DNA from: Paenarthrobacter nitroguajacolicus
GTDB lineage: Bacteria > Actinomycetota > Actinomycetes > Actinomycetales > Micrococcaceae
Assembly (NCBI RefSeq): GCF_029952445.1
Contig: NZ_JAQPPK010000039.1
Location: 1 to 33,135 of the forward strand
Length of the DNA stretch: 33,135 bases
Reading direction: 5' to 3'
The notes under the pieces were generated by a model. The model had not been told where the DNA came from and did not search any database. It saw nothing but the letters and a program-made list of their open reading frames with translations. Shown here piece by piece: positions 7,171-13,600 of the stretch (its first letter is position 1; each line of letters opens with the position of its first letter). Position numbers and translations under genes: made by a program.

Positions 7171-7253
7171 TAGAGTGGGACTGAATGCGAAATTGTGACG
7201 TGAATCTCACCAACAGGTTTGATTACCGGGCGGAAATGCCTTCTAATCCAGCG

Positions 7254-7877
7254 CTAGCCCAACACGTAGTACTTCAGGAACGCGCTGACATCCACCAGTT
7301 CGGCGGGCTCGATCCTGTGGCCCATCCCGGGGTAGGTTCGCGCCGTCAGTGCCGTGTTGGCGTTCAACCACTCCTCAGTGTGGGCAATGGCGTCCTCGTT
7401 AATGACTGGGTCCGCTTTGTCCCTGCCCCAGAAGAACGGGGGTGGCGCGTCGAACGATTCACTCAGGGCCAGGAGGTCGTTGTCCAGGACAAATCCGGAC
7501 AGGCCCACGGTGGCTTTGAAGGACGCCGGCCGCAAGCGCAGGAGGGTGCTGGCCATGGCCATGCCCTGCGAATAGCCCAGCAAGCTTACGCTGCTGTGGT
7601 TGTCCCTCACGGAGTTGATCCAGTCGAACACCGCATTGGTGGAAGCGATCACATCGGCAAAGTCGTTGGTGAGGAAGTAGTCCAGGAGGAACCAGCCATA
7701 GTCGTCGCCAATGACCTTCGGTCCGCGCAACGCCGCGCACGTGAAGGCGGGTGGCAAGTGGTCAAAAAGGTCCACCATGCGCTGTTCACTGGTTCCATAA
7801 CCGTGGAGCATCACCAGCAACGGGGTGCCTTTGCGCTCATTTTCGGGCTTTGACCAGACCACTGAATCCATGGGCAT
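7254..7877 (-). CDS. Alpha/beta-hydrolase, phospholipase/carboxylesterase type
   Basis: The 207-residue protein has the small serine-esterase fold. LLVMLHGYGTSE (20-31) forms the oxyanion segment. LLGYSQGMAMAS (99-110) holds the nucleophile Ser103. GRDKADPVI supplies the acidic residue and GMGHRI the catalytic His. It matches the phospholipase/carboxylesterase (YpfH-like) group; the natural substrate is unknown. No signal peptide is seen. The ATG at 7877 or 7871 is preferred over one at 7904, which would overlap the divergent AraC-type gene. Divergence from that regulator suggests, but does not show, shared control. Confidence 0.85.
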   Translation of the reverse strand: MPMDSVVWSKPENERKGTPLLVMLHGYGTSEQRMVDLFDHLPPAFTCAALRGPKVIGDDYGWFLLDYFLTNDFADVIASTNAVFDWINSVRDNHSSVSLLGYSQGMAMASTLLRLRPASFKATVGLSGFVLDNDLLALSESFDAPPPFFWGRDKADPVINEDAIAHTEEWLNANTALTARTYPGMGHRIEPAELVDVSAFLKYYVLG

Positions 7878-7885
7878 GAGCCTAG

Positions 7886-7891
7886 TAGACT
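7886..7891 (+). promoter_or_regulatory. -10 hexamer TAGACT implying a leaderless AraC-type mRNA
   Basis: TAGACT at 7886-7891 is followed by six bases and then the ATG at 7898. This puts the transcription start on the ATG. No Shine-Dalgarno sequence is present, which agrees with leaderless initiation. The -35 region is weak. Confidence 0.5.
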
Positions 7892-7897
7892 GACGCC

Positions 7898-8320
7898 ATG
7901 ACACCGCAGGAATTGGCCAACCTGGCCCATCTGCGGCGCGCCCGCGACTTCATTGACCGCGAATACGCGCGTCCATTGGACGTGCCCACCATGGCCGCCG
8001 GCGCCCTCATGTCACCGGCCCATTTCTCCCGCCAATTCAAGGCCGCCTACGGAGAGTCGCCCTACAACTACCTGATGACCCGGCGGATCGAGCGGGCCAT
8101 GGCCTTGCTGCGCGCTGGGACCAGCGTCACCGATGCCTGCATGGAAGTGGGCTGTACCTCCTTGGGTTCCTTCAGCAGCCGTTTCACCGAAATCGTGGGG
8201 ATCACGCCAAGCGAGTACCGCTCGCGGGAGCACCACGCAGTAAAAGCCATGCCCAACTGCATCGCCAAACAGCACACCCGCCCCGACAGGAAGCCCGGCA
8301 CAAGGGCAACAACAATCTGA
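7898..8320 (+). CDS. AraC-family regulator, DNA-binding domain only
   Basis: The 140-residue protein consists almost wholly of the double helix-turn-helix AraC domain. LDVPTMAAGALMSPAHFSRQF (about 28-48) is the first HTH, and TDACMEVGCTSLGSFSSRF (about 77-95) leads to the conserved second HTH and the VGITPSEYR ending. The usual N-terminal sensing domain is missing, a known short form. The last 30 residues are basic and probably disordered. The following VOC gene starts 48 nt later on the same strand, a pairing familiar in actinobacteria, so it probably controls that gene. The hydrolase gene diverges from it. Confidence 0.9.
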   Translation: MTPQELANLAHLRRARDFIDREYARPLDVPTMAAGALMSPAHFSRQFKAAYGESPYNYLMTRRIERAMALLRAGTSVTDACMEVGCTSLGSFSSRFTEIVGITPSEYRSREHHAVKAMPNCIAKQHTRPDRKPGTRATTI

Positions 8321-8368
8321 GCAGGATTGAAGAAGCGCACGCTCCGCAGCTGCAATAGCGTGTGATTC

Positions 8369-8770
8369 ATGAACATTTCATTGAAGTACGCACACGTCAC
8401 AGTCAACGACGTCGATGAGTCGCTCGCCTTCTATCGCGACGCCCTCGGCCTGGCGGTCCGCAACGACGTCGGCTCCGACGGCCAGCGCTGGGTGACCTTG
8501 GGCAGCGATGCACAGCCGGACCTTGAACTGGTGTTGTCTCCGCCGCACGCCGGCCGCTCCCAGGCCGACGGGGACGCGATCCAGGAGCTCCTCACCAAGG
8601 GCGTCATGCCAATGCTCGTCTTCAACACGGACGATCTCGACGGCACTTTCGAGAAGCTCCGCGCGTCCGGCGCCGAGGTCCTCCAGGAGCCGATCGACCA
8701 GCCGTGGGGCCCGCGCGACTGCGCCTTCCGCGACCCCTCCGGCAACATGATCCGCATCAACCAGGGCTGA
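8369..8770 (+). CDS. VOC-superfamily (glyoxalase/bleomycin-resistance fold) protein
   Basis: The 133-residue protein begins LKYAHVTVNDVDESLAFYRDALGL, the typical first beta-alpha-beta module of VOC proteins. It ends PWGPRDCAFRDPSGNMIRIN, which carries the C-terminal metal-ligand region. Likely metal ligands are H9, E52 or E54, and residues of the second module, though the final Glu usually seen is replaced in GNMIRIN. It may be a glyoxalase-like, dioxygenase-like or drug-binding protein, and the sequence does not decide. There is no Shine-Dalgarno sequence. TAGCGT ends 7 nt before the ATG, so a second leaderless start is possible, but cotranscription with the AraC-type gene is simpler. Confidence 0.88.
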   Translation: MNISLKYAHVTVNDVDESLAFYRDALGLAVRNDVGSDGQRWVTLGSDAQPDLELVLSPPHAGRSQADGDAIQELLTKGVMPMLVFNTDDLDGTFEKLRASGAEVLQEPIDQPWGPRDCAFRDPSGNMIRINQG

Positions 8771-8807
8771 CCGCGCAACAGGCGAACAGACAGCAGCCAA
8801 ACAGAGG

Positions 8808-8844
8808 GTCCGACGACGGCGGTTCCGGCCCGCCGCCGTCGGAC
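8808..8844. terminator. Bidirectional hairpin terminator between VOC and ligase genes
   Basis: GTCCGACGACGGCGG (8808-8822) pairs with CCGCCGCCGTCGGAC (8830-8844) with one mismatch and a 7-nt loop. It lies between convergent genes. There is only a short CTTT after it on the plus strand, so it is GC-strong but T-poor. Confidence 0.75.
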
Positions 8845-8870
8845 CTTTGGCAGTCGTCGGCCCCTGGCAG

Positions 8871-10007
8871 TCAGAGGCTCAAGACGCCGGCGTCGGAGAG
8901 TTCACCGTCCTGGTGCGTGGACGCGATGGCAGCGGTCACGACGTCGGACAGCCGCCTGCGTCGCGCGTAAGCCTGGCGCTGCAGCCGCTCGCCCGAGCCG
9001 CGACGCAGGATGTTGGCCACCCCGGTCCGGGCGAGTGCGAGGTCGCCGGCCCTGGTCAAGGCCGGCTTGATGTGGCGCAGCAGGGCGCCGGCAACCTCCG
9101 GGGCCACGGCAGGACTCTGCTCCAGCGGGTGCAGCAGTTCGCGGTTGATGCCAAAGCGGCTGGCTTTCCAGTTGGCCATGCGGATGACATGGGTCAAAGC
9201 GCTCGACGGCGGATCGCCGCGCCGCCACTCCACCGCCGACGTCTCCACAAGGCCGCGTGCGATCACCGCGAGGGTAAGGGCGTCTTCGGCATAGAGGCAG
9301 ACGTCCGCGATCCGTAGTTCAACCGTTGGATGGCCCCTGGACAGGCGTGCGTCGAAGTAGATCATGCCCTCGTCCATCGGAACTCCGGTACCCAAAAGCG
9401 CTTCCAGCACTTCGCGGTAGCCATCGGCAGAGCCAAAGACGTCCATGGGCCCGGCGGTAGGCCAGCGGTTCCAAATTTGCGTCCGGTAGCTCGCGAAACC
9501 AGTGTCGGCTCCCATCCAGAACGGGGAGTTGGCACTCAACGCTAGCAACACGGGCAGCCAGTGACGCATCCGATCCAGGACGCCAACGCCTTCCTCCGGC
9601 GATTCGATCGAGACGTGGACGTGGAATCCACACGTAAGTTGCTCCCGCGAAATCAGCCCGAATTCCGTGCCCATCGCGGCGTAGCGCTGATTTCCCAGGG
9701 TGGGCGTCGCGTGGAAAACAGGCGGCGTAGCCAGCGCCGCCACCCGCGCACCGACTGTCCTCGCCGCCTTGTCCGACAAAGCCCGACCTGCCCGGATTTC
9801 CGCCCGGAGCTCCGCAGCAGTGCGGCAAGGACGGGAGTTGACTTCGATCTGTTCCTGCTTGAATTCCGATTTCAGCGAAGCGGCATCAGCACCGGCATCC
9901 CCGCCGTCCGCAGCAGCCACGTCCAGGATGTCCGCGGCCAGGGCCAAGGGCATGCCGTCCGATGGATCGGCAATCAGCAGTTCCTCCTCCACGCCAAACG
10001 TGCGCAT
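8871..10007 (-). CDS. YbdK-type carboxylate-amine ligase (glutamate-cysteine ligase 2 family)
   Basis: The 378-residue protein begins MRTFGVEEELLIADP, the ATP-grasp-like GCS2 signature. EQIEVNSRPC, CGFHVHVSIESPEEGV, RTQIWNRWPTAGP and HPTVELRIADVC are further conserved segments of the YbdK family. Members have weak glutamate-cysteine ligase activity, and many actinobacterial copies are unassigned. The ATG at 10007 is chosen because GGAGG lies 8 nt before it; a GTG at 10013 overlaps that ribosome site. It starts 38 nt after the stop of the Cys-rich gene and is probably cotranscribed with it. Actinobacteria use mycothiol rather than glutathione, so a true glutathione role is doubtful. Confidence 0.9.
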   Translation of the reverse strand: MRTFGVEEELLIADPSDGMPLALAADILDVAAADGGDAGADAASLKSEFKQEQIEVNSRPCRTAAELRAEIRAGRALSDKAARTVGARVAALATPPVFHATPTLGNQRYAAMGTEFGLISREQLTCGFHVHVSIESPEEGVGVLDRMRHWLPVLLALSANSPFWMGADTGFASYRTQIWNRWPTAGPMDVFGSADGYREVLEALLGTGVPMDEGMIYFDARLSRGHPTVELRIADVCLYAEDALTLAVIARGLVETSAVEWRRGDPPSSALTHVIRMANWKASRFGINRELLHPLEQSPAVAPEVAGALLRHIKPALTRAGDLALARTGVANILRRGSGERLQRQAYARRRRLSDVVTAAIASTHQDGELSDAGVLSL

Positions 10008-10045
10008 TCCCACCCCTCCCTCTATGGATTACTCAGAGACGGCGG

Positions 10046-10501
10046 TTATCCGACGTGGCGTGGAACCTCCATTTGGAAACCGCAACGGCAATGCAGCACT
10101 TGGGTCTGCAAGTACACCTCTAGGAGATTGGGGCTTTCAGGGTCTTCTGTGCTCCTGGGGGCTTCAATCACTCGTTCAGTTGGGCGTCCCAAGGTCATGG
10201 GATCACCGCAATGGGTGCAGCTGAACCAGAGGCCCGCTGCAGCTGTGGAAAGGAATTCCTCTTGGATCTCCGGCACCAGCGTCGCCAAGCGGACGGGGTG
10301 GGCGTAGAACGTATCGCATTCGCTGCAGGTGTAGCTGACATCGACCACTTCGGACTGGTGTGGTTCTGCTTCCACCACCGTCTCCACAAAAATGTAGGAA
10401 TCAGTGCCGCACACGGTGCACCAGGGCCGGGCTTCGGCCTTGACGGGGTCGGTCTTCGACCCCTGTGAAGGTTTCGGTACGGGAAGGGATCCAAGCGTCA
10501 T
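10046..10501 (-). CDS. Cys-rich zinc-ribbon-like protein, paralogue A
   Basis: The 151-residue protein has four cysteine knots: WCTVCGTDS (about 27-35), YTCSECDTFY (about 57-66), SCTHCGDPM (about 94-102) and LHCRCGFQMEVP near the end. They suggest two zinc sites. I do not recognise a named family. It is clearly paralogous to the protein at 11671-12102, sharing WCT-C-TD, VDV-Y-C--C and C-CGF-MEIP/VP. The ATG at 10501 has AAAGGAG 7 nt upstream; the ATG at 10507 would overlap that ribosome site. It lies between a GAF-ANTAR gene upstream and the ligase-like gene downstream, with a long leader that may be regulated. Confidence 0.75.
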   Translation of the reverse strand: MTLGSLPVPKPSQGSKTDPVKAEARPWCTVCGTDSYIFVETVVEAEPHQSEVVDVSYTCSECDTFYAHPVRLATLVPEIQEEFLSTAAAGLWFSCTHCGDPMTLGRPTERVIEAPRSTEDPESPNLLEVYLQTQVLHCRCGFQMEVPRHVG

Positions 10502-10680
10502 TGCCATTCTCCTTTGTTACTCCAAGGAGCCACCATGCATTGACGCTGCGGGCCGGCCGATAATGGCCACGGCTCTAAGTGCAGTTCTTGGACCATCCGG
10601 GATGGCACCACGTCATGAGGCTCCAAGGGCTATCTGCTTAACCCACCTAAAATGTAGTTCACCAGTGGCGGGCGTCACAA
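10502..10680 (-). promoter_or_regulatory. Promoter and long folded leader of Cys-rich gene A
   Basis: TTGTGA (10680-10675) and TACATT (10656-10651) on the minus strand are 18 nt apart and form a plausible promoter, giving a leader of about 140 nt. The leader contains a CCATC-CCG-GATGG hairpin (10605-10593). Near the gene, CTCCTT (10529-10524) can pair with the AAGGAG ribosome site (10514-10509). GGAGCC at 10624-10619 can compete for the overlapping GGCTCC at 10531-10526. This would let the ribosome site be masked or exposed. The regulator is unknown; the adjacent ANTAR protein is a candidate. Confidence 0.4.
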
Positions 10681-10717
10681 GTCATCGGACAGCCCGGGAC
10701 CAAGGGCAGGAATCGAA

Positions 10718-11491
10718 TCAGGGCTCGAAATGAGCTACGGGCGACTCCTTCGCCACGCTCTTGATCAGTGATTCAGCCACGTCGCGGAGCTTCTGGTTCC
10801 GGGCACTCGAGGCCTTTTTGAGGATCTGGAAGGCGTCGTCCTGGCTGCAGCGGTTCTGTCCCATGATGATTCCGCAGGCGAGGTCGATCACAGTCCTGGA
10901 CTGCATCGCATCTTGGAGGTCGTCGGCGTGCTGCTGCTTCACGCCGATCCGGACAGCCAGGCGCAGGGAGCGTTCGGCCTGGCTGGCGTATAGCTCGCAG
11001 TTCTGGATGGTGGCGTCGTCGAAGGCGTCCAGTTGCGGAGCGAAAAAATTCAGGGCAGCAGTAGCGCCTTCGTCCAATTCCAGGGGAACGCAAAGGGCCG
11101 AAAGGTGACCGCGTTCCGCGATGACCTTGCAGTAATCGGGCCAACGCCCCTCCGTGGATGTGTCAGGCACATGCACTGTGGCGTGGCTCCGCAGGGCCTC
11201 CAGGCAGGGGCCATCGCCGTAAGCCTGCTGGACTTCGTCGATCAGCCTGGCTTCATGGGTGCTGCCTGCCACGGTGGCCGTTCGTCTCCGACGACTCAGC
11301 GTGATGCCACAATGCACGTTCATGCCGACCGCTTTGGACACTGCGGCCGCAGAGAAAACAGCCAGATCTTCGAGGAATCCACCCACGTCTTCGCTGTCGA
11401 TAACAAGGTCCTGAAGGCGCTCAGGCACCGAAACTTCGTCGGGCGCCGAGGCGGCATCAGGCAGCGCCAATTCAACGTTCATTTCGTCCAT
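10718..11491 (-). CDS. GAF-ANTAR putative RNA-binding antiterminator
   Basis: The 257-residue protein has an N-terminal GAF domain (about 40-185; GPCLEALRSHATVHVPD and ALCVPLELDEGATAALNFFA are typical). A C-terminal ANTAR domain follows (about 190-250; LQDAMQSRTVIDLACGIIMGQNRCS and on to the helix with FQILKKASSARNQKLRDVA). ANTAR proteins bind nascent RNA with paired hairpins and block termination. In actinobacteria the GAF-ANTAR form is common and its ligand usually unknown. The start may be the ATG at 11491 or the one at 11482, which has AAGG at better spacing. It is divergent from the second Cys-rich gene and upstream of the first, so its targets may be these neighbours (inference). Confidence 0.9.
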   Translation of the reverse strand: MDEMNVELALPDAASAPDEVSVPERLQDLVIDSEDVGGFLEDLAVFSAAAVSKAVGMNVHCGITLSRRRRTATVAGSTHEARLIDEVQQAYGDGPCLEALRSHATVHVPDTSTEGRWPDYCKVIAERGHLSALCVPLELDEGATAALNFFAPQLDAFDDATIQNCELYASQAERSLRLAVRIGVKQQHADDLQDAMQSRTVIDLACGIIMGQNRCSQDDAFQILKKASSARNQKLRDVAESLIKSVAKESPVAHFEP

Positions 11492-11521
11492 GCCTTAGTT
11501 TACGATCGTCGGGTCACTGGC

Positions 11522-11544
11522 TGTCACCCCTTTGGGGAATGACA
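11522..11544 (-). promoter_or_regulatory. Hairpin in the leader region of the GAF-ANTAR gene
   Basis: TGTCA-CCCC-TTT-GGGG-aa-TGACA folds as a 9-bp stem with a 2-nt bulge and a 3-nt loop, 30 nt upstream of the GAF-ANTAR start. It may be a regulatory stem or a barrier between the divergent genes. It also covers an ATG at 11539 that would otherwise be an upstream start for the facing gene. Confidence 0.45.
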
Positions 11545-11564
11545 ACAGAATCCTTGCATATGCC

Positions 11565-11580
11565 GTGCACCTATGTGCAC
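11565..11580. promoter_or_regulatory. GTGCAC-N4-GTGCAC dyad in the divergent intergenic region
   Basis: Two copies of the self-complementary hexamer GTGCAC are separated by CTAT. The site sits in the 179-nt gap between the GAF-ANTAR gene and the Cys-rich gene B, provided the latter starts at 11671. It is a plausible operator for a dimeric regulator of unknown identity. Confidence 0.4.
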
Positions 11581-11670
11581 AATCTAGCTAAAGTCCCGCT
11601 TTTGCAGGACCAGGCTTTACAGCTCATGCAGACGGGCGACCCGCATTTTTTGATGCCGAGGTACAGACCC

Positions 11671-12102
11671 ATGCCGGCCCAGCCAACGTCCAGAGTCCCG
11701 GACGAAGCCCACCAACCTCCCGACGAGCCTCTTTGGTGTACCCGGTGCAACACGGACAAGCATCTGCTGGTGAATTCGATCCAGTCCCACTATCCACCGG
11801 CCCCCAACATGGTGGATGTGGCTTATGAATGCCACGTCTGCAGGTATTCCTACCAGCAGATTGCCTCCGTCCAGAGGGTCGCCGCGGTACTCAACCGGCC
11901 TGGCATCTCCCAGGGCGTACTTCAGTTCGGCGGTCAGTATCTTCACTGCGGCGAACCCATGAAGACCAGCAGCTGCGAGCTCCGGAGGATACAAACCCCC
12001 TTGGTGCTGAAGCCCGGGGGCCGGCTGCGGATGTACGAGGTTCTCATCAACACGCGGATTCTTGGCTGTCATTGTGGCTTCCGGATGGAAATTCCGGACT
12101 GA
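11671..12102 (+). CDS. Cys-rich zinc-ribbon-like protein, paralogue B
   Basis: The 143-residue protein shares the layout of the gene at 10046-10501: LWCTRCNTDKHLLV, MVDVAYECHVCRYSY, YLHCGEPMKTSSC and LGCHCGFRMEIPD. One cysteine of the third knot in paralogue A is absent here (LHCG instead of CTHCG), with another Cys nearby, so zinc binding may differ. The ATG at 11671 is chosen because GAGG lies 9 nt upstream and the N-terminal length then matches paralogue A. An ATG at 11539 is in frame but lies inside a hairpin and lacks ribosome-site spacing. It is followed after 16 nt by a small gene with a strong GGAGG. The family is unknown to me. Confidence 0.75.
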   Translation: MPAQPTSRVPDEAHQPPDEPLWCTRCNTDKHLLVNSIQSHYPPAPNMVDVAYECHVCRYSYQQIASVQRVAAVLNRPGISQGVLQFGGQYLHCGEPMKTSSCELRRIQTPLVLKPGGRLRMYEVLINTRILGCHCGFRMEIPD

Positions 12103-12118
12103 GATGACGGAGGCAACC

Positions 12119-12364
12119 ATGAGGCGAAGCAGTAATTCTGGAGCTACCGGAAGGGATAGCATGCACGCAGAATCACAGAAGAGGGAGCCGTCAACCACCC
12201 GAGGGCTGGGTCAACACGGCAAGCACAAGCTGCCGGATCCGCCGGACCCTGACAACCTGCCCATCGACTATCCGGGCTCAGGATGGGATTCGGGCCGTTA
12301 CCCGTCAAGCGGACAGGGAAGCCTCCGGCCAACAACCCATTCTTCACGGCGGAAGAGCGCCTGA
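12119..12364 (+). CDS. Small hydrophilic hypothetical protein, 81 residues
   Basis: The ATG has GGAGG five nt upstream, the best ribosome site in this region, and follows the Cys-rich gene B by 16 nt. The product is Ser/Arg/Pro-rich and probably disordered. A central DPPDPDNLPIDYPGSGWDSGR segment (broken here after IDYPG) looks the most protein-like. No known domain was recognised. Its TGA shares a base with the ATG of the next gene, so the two are translationally coupled. The evidence for coding is ribosome site and coupling rather than homology. Confidence 0.55.
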   Translation: MRRSSNSGATGRDSMHAESQKREPSTTRGLGQHGKHKLPDPPDPDNLPIDYPGSGWDSGRYPSSGQGSLRPTTHSSRRKSA

Positions 12365-12549
12365 TGGGCGAGTTTCCCCCGGACCCGTCACATCCCGATC
12401 CAACCCGGGAGCCCGGGCCGACGCCTGAGCCGGTTCCCTTGCCGGAACCGGGCCCGCCGCCCGTCCCCGAACCCACCCCCGGGCCTGGCCCCACCCCCGG
12501 CCCAGCGGTTCCGCCGCTCCCCGGGCCGGGAAACCCGCCGCCAATGTAG
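12364..12549 (+). CDS. Small proline-rich hypothetical protein, 61 residues
   Basis: It starts at an ATG overlapping the previous stop (TGATG), with GGAAGAG upstream. About 40% of residues are proline, in P-x-P-x-P and PGP runs such as PGPTPEPVPLPEPGPPPVP. It has no hydrophobic segment and no cysteine. The low-complexity sequence could be a disordered linker-like peptide. In such GC-rich DNA, a proline run can arise from composition, so the call depends on the coupled start. An in-frame ATG at 12283 would overlap the preceding gene widely and is less likely. A hairpin at 12572 follows. Confidence 0.45.
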   Translation: MGEFPPDPSHPDPTREPGPTPEPVPLPEPGPPPVPEPTPGPGPTPGPAVPPLPGPGNPPPM

Positions 12550-12571
12550 GGGTTGGTTCCCACCAAAAGAC

Positions 12572-12603
12572 CGGATCCTGGCATATCCCCCAGTCAGGAT
12601 CCG
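12572..12603 (+). terminator. Hairpin after the Cys-rich/proline-rich operon
   Basis: CGGATCCTG (12572-12580) pairs perfectly with CAGGATCCG (12595-12603) around a 14-nt loop. There is no T-tract. It lies 22 nt after the stop of the last small gene and about 97 nt before the fru promoter, so it is a likely end of the operon. Confidence 0.55.
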
Positions 12604-12678
12604 ATAGAGGGGCATGTCGCGCTACAGGGAGCATGGCATGCCCTTTCATCGTGTCTGGAGCCAGGACAGCACTCCAAT

Positions 12679-12722
12679 CTTTGTTTATGTTGATTTCTAT
12701 TGACTTCCCAACACAAACAAAG
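12679..12722. promoter_or_regulatory. Inverted-repeat operator candidate for the DeoR-type FruR
   Basis: CTTTGTTTATGTT (12679-12691) and AACACAAACAAAG (12710-12722) are inverted repeats matching at 12 of 13 positions. They bracket the -35 hexamer and spacer of the fru promoter. TGTTTG-type sites are used by related DeoR repressors such as corynebacterial SugR. The role is inferred from position and symmetry. Confidence 0.65.
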
Positions 12723-12729
12723 ATAGAGT
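12700..12729 (+). promoter_or_regulatory. Promoter of the fru operon
   Basis: TTGACT at 12700-12705 and TAGAGT at 12724-12729 are separated by 18 nt. The transcript would have a leader of about 70-75 nt before the GTG at 12809. The right arm of the inverted repeat fills the spacer directly before the -10. Confidence 0.65.
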
Positions 12730-12808
12730 CAAGCAATTCCACATCGTTGTGACAGCAGTCACGCAAGTGCCTGCAACGAAAACCTGGCTTTACCGCAATG
12801 GAGGGTAA

Positions 12809-13600
12809 GTGTTCGCAGAAGAACGCCAACAACTGATCTCCGCACTCGTCGCAGAGCGCGGACGGGTGAGCGTCACCGACCTCGCCGACCGTTTCAGCAT
12901 CACCACTGAAACCATCCGCCGCGACCTCGCAGCACTTGAGGTCTCCGGAAACCTCCGCAGGGTCCACGGTGGCGCGGTCCCCTCCGACCGCCTCAGCACC
13001 CGGGAGGAAAGCATCCTTGAGCGCGCAGTGCAGCGCCAGGTCGAAAAACTCCGCATCGCCAACGCAGCCCTGGCCCTGATCCCCGAACCCACCACCGGCA
13101 GCATCCTGCTGGACGCGGGCTCCACCACGGAGACCCTCGCGGACCTGCTGGCCCAGCGGACCCCATCAGCCAACGGCAACGACGAACTGGTGGTCATCAC
13201 GCACGCCATCCCGATTGCCGGCAAGCTCTCCTCCACCCCGGGCGTCGCCCTCCAGATCCTGGGTGGCCGTGTCCGCGGACTGACGCAGGCCGCCGTCGGA
13301 CAGTCCACCGTGGAAGCCGCCTACAAGCTCCGGCCGGACATCGCGTTCGTGGGAGCCAACGGGATCCACTCCGTCTTCGGGCTCAGCACGCCCGACCCCG
13401 AGGAAGCCGCGGTGAAAGCCGCCTTCGTCAAGTCGGCCCGCCGCGTTGTGGCCCTGGCCGACTCGTCCAAGCTGGATGCCGAAACCCTGGTCCAGTTCGC
13501 CACGTTGAAGGATGTCGACACCTTGATTACTGACCAGCAGCCCTCGGCTGAACTCGCGGCGGCCTTGGCCGACGCCGGCGTAGACGTGGTGGTCGCATGA
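12809..13600 (+). CDS. fruR: DeoR-family repressor of fructose uptake
   Basis: The 263-residue protein opens with the DeoR winged helix (FAEERQQLISALVAERGRVS, then LADRFSITTETIRRDLAALE, residues about 2-45) and the RVHGGAV segment. The sugar-phosphate sensor domain contains LLDAGSTTE, the nucleotide/phosphate loop, and VALADSSKL. The GTG at 12809 is supported by GGAGGG just upstream and by alignment to the family start. It is the first gene of the operon and overlaps fruK by 4 nt (ATGA). The likely effector is fructose-1-phosphate or fructose-1,6-bisphosphate. It probably acts at the 12679-12722 inverted repeat. Confidence 0.9.
   Translation: MFAEERQQLISALVAERGRVSVTDLADRFSITTETIRRDLAALEVSGNLRRVHGGAVPSDRLSTREESILERAVQRQVEKLRIANAALALIPEPTTGSILLDAGSTTETLADLLAQRTPSANGNDELVVITHAIPIAGKLSSTPGVALQILGGRVRGLTQAAVGQSTVEAAYKLRPDIAFVGANGIHSVFGLSTPDPEEAAVKAAFVKSARRVVALADSSKLDAETLVQFATLKDVDTLITDQQPSAELAAALADAGVDVVVA

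Noticed and set aside
5961..7184. 407-codon plus-strand frame opposite the LacI gene
   Set aside because: It runs through the HAD/LacI genes and the LacI promoter and operator, with no domain or ribosome site.
11539..11670. Earlier start for Cys-rich gene B
   Set aside because: The ATG at 11539 lies in a hairpin with GGGG only one base before it, and the added residues have no counterpart in paralogue A. It is not fully excluded.
12420..12545. Proline-codon-rich stretch read as a tandem DNA repeat
   Set aside because: The units vary in length and sequence. It is better explained as a coding low-complexity region than as a regular repeat array.
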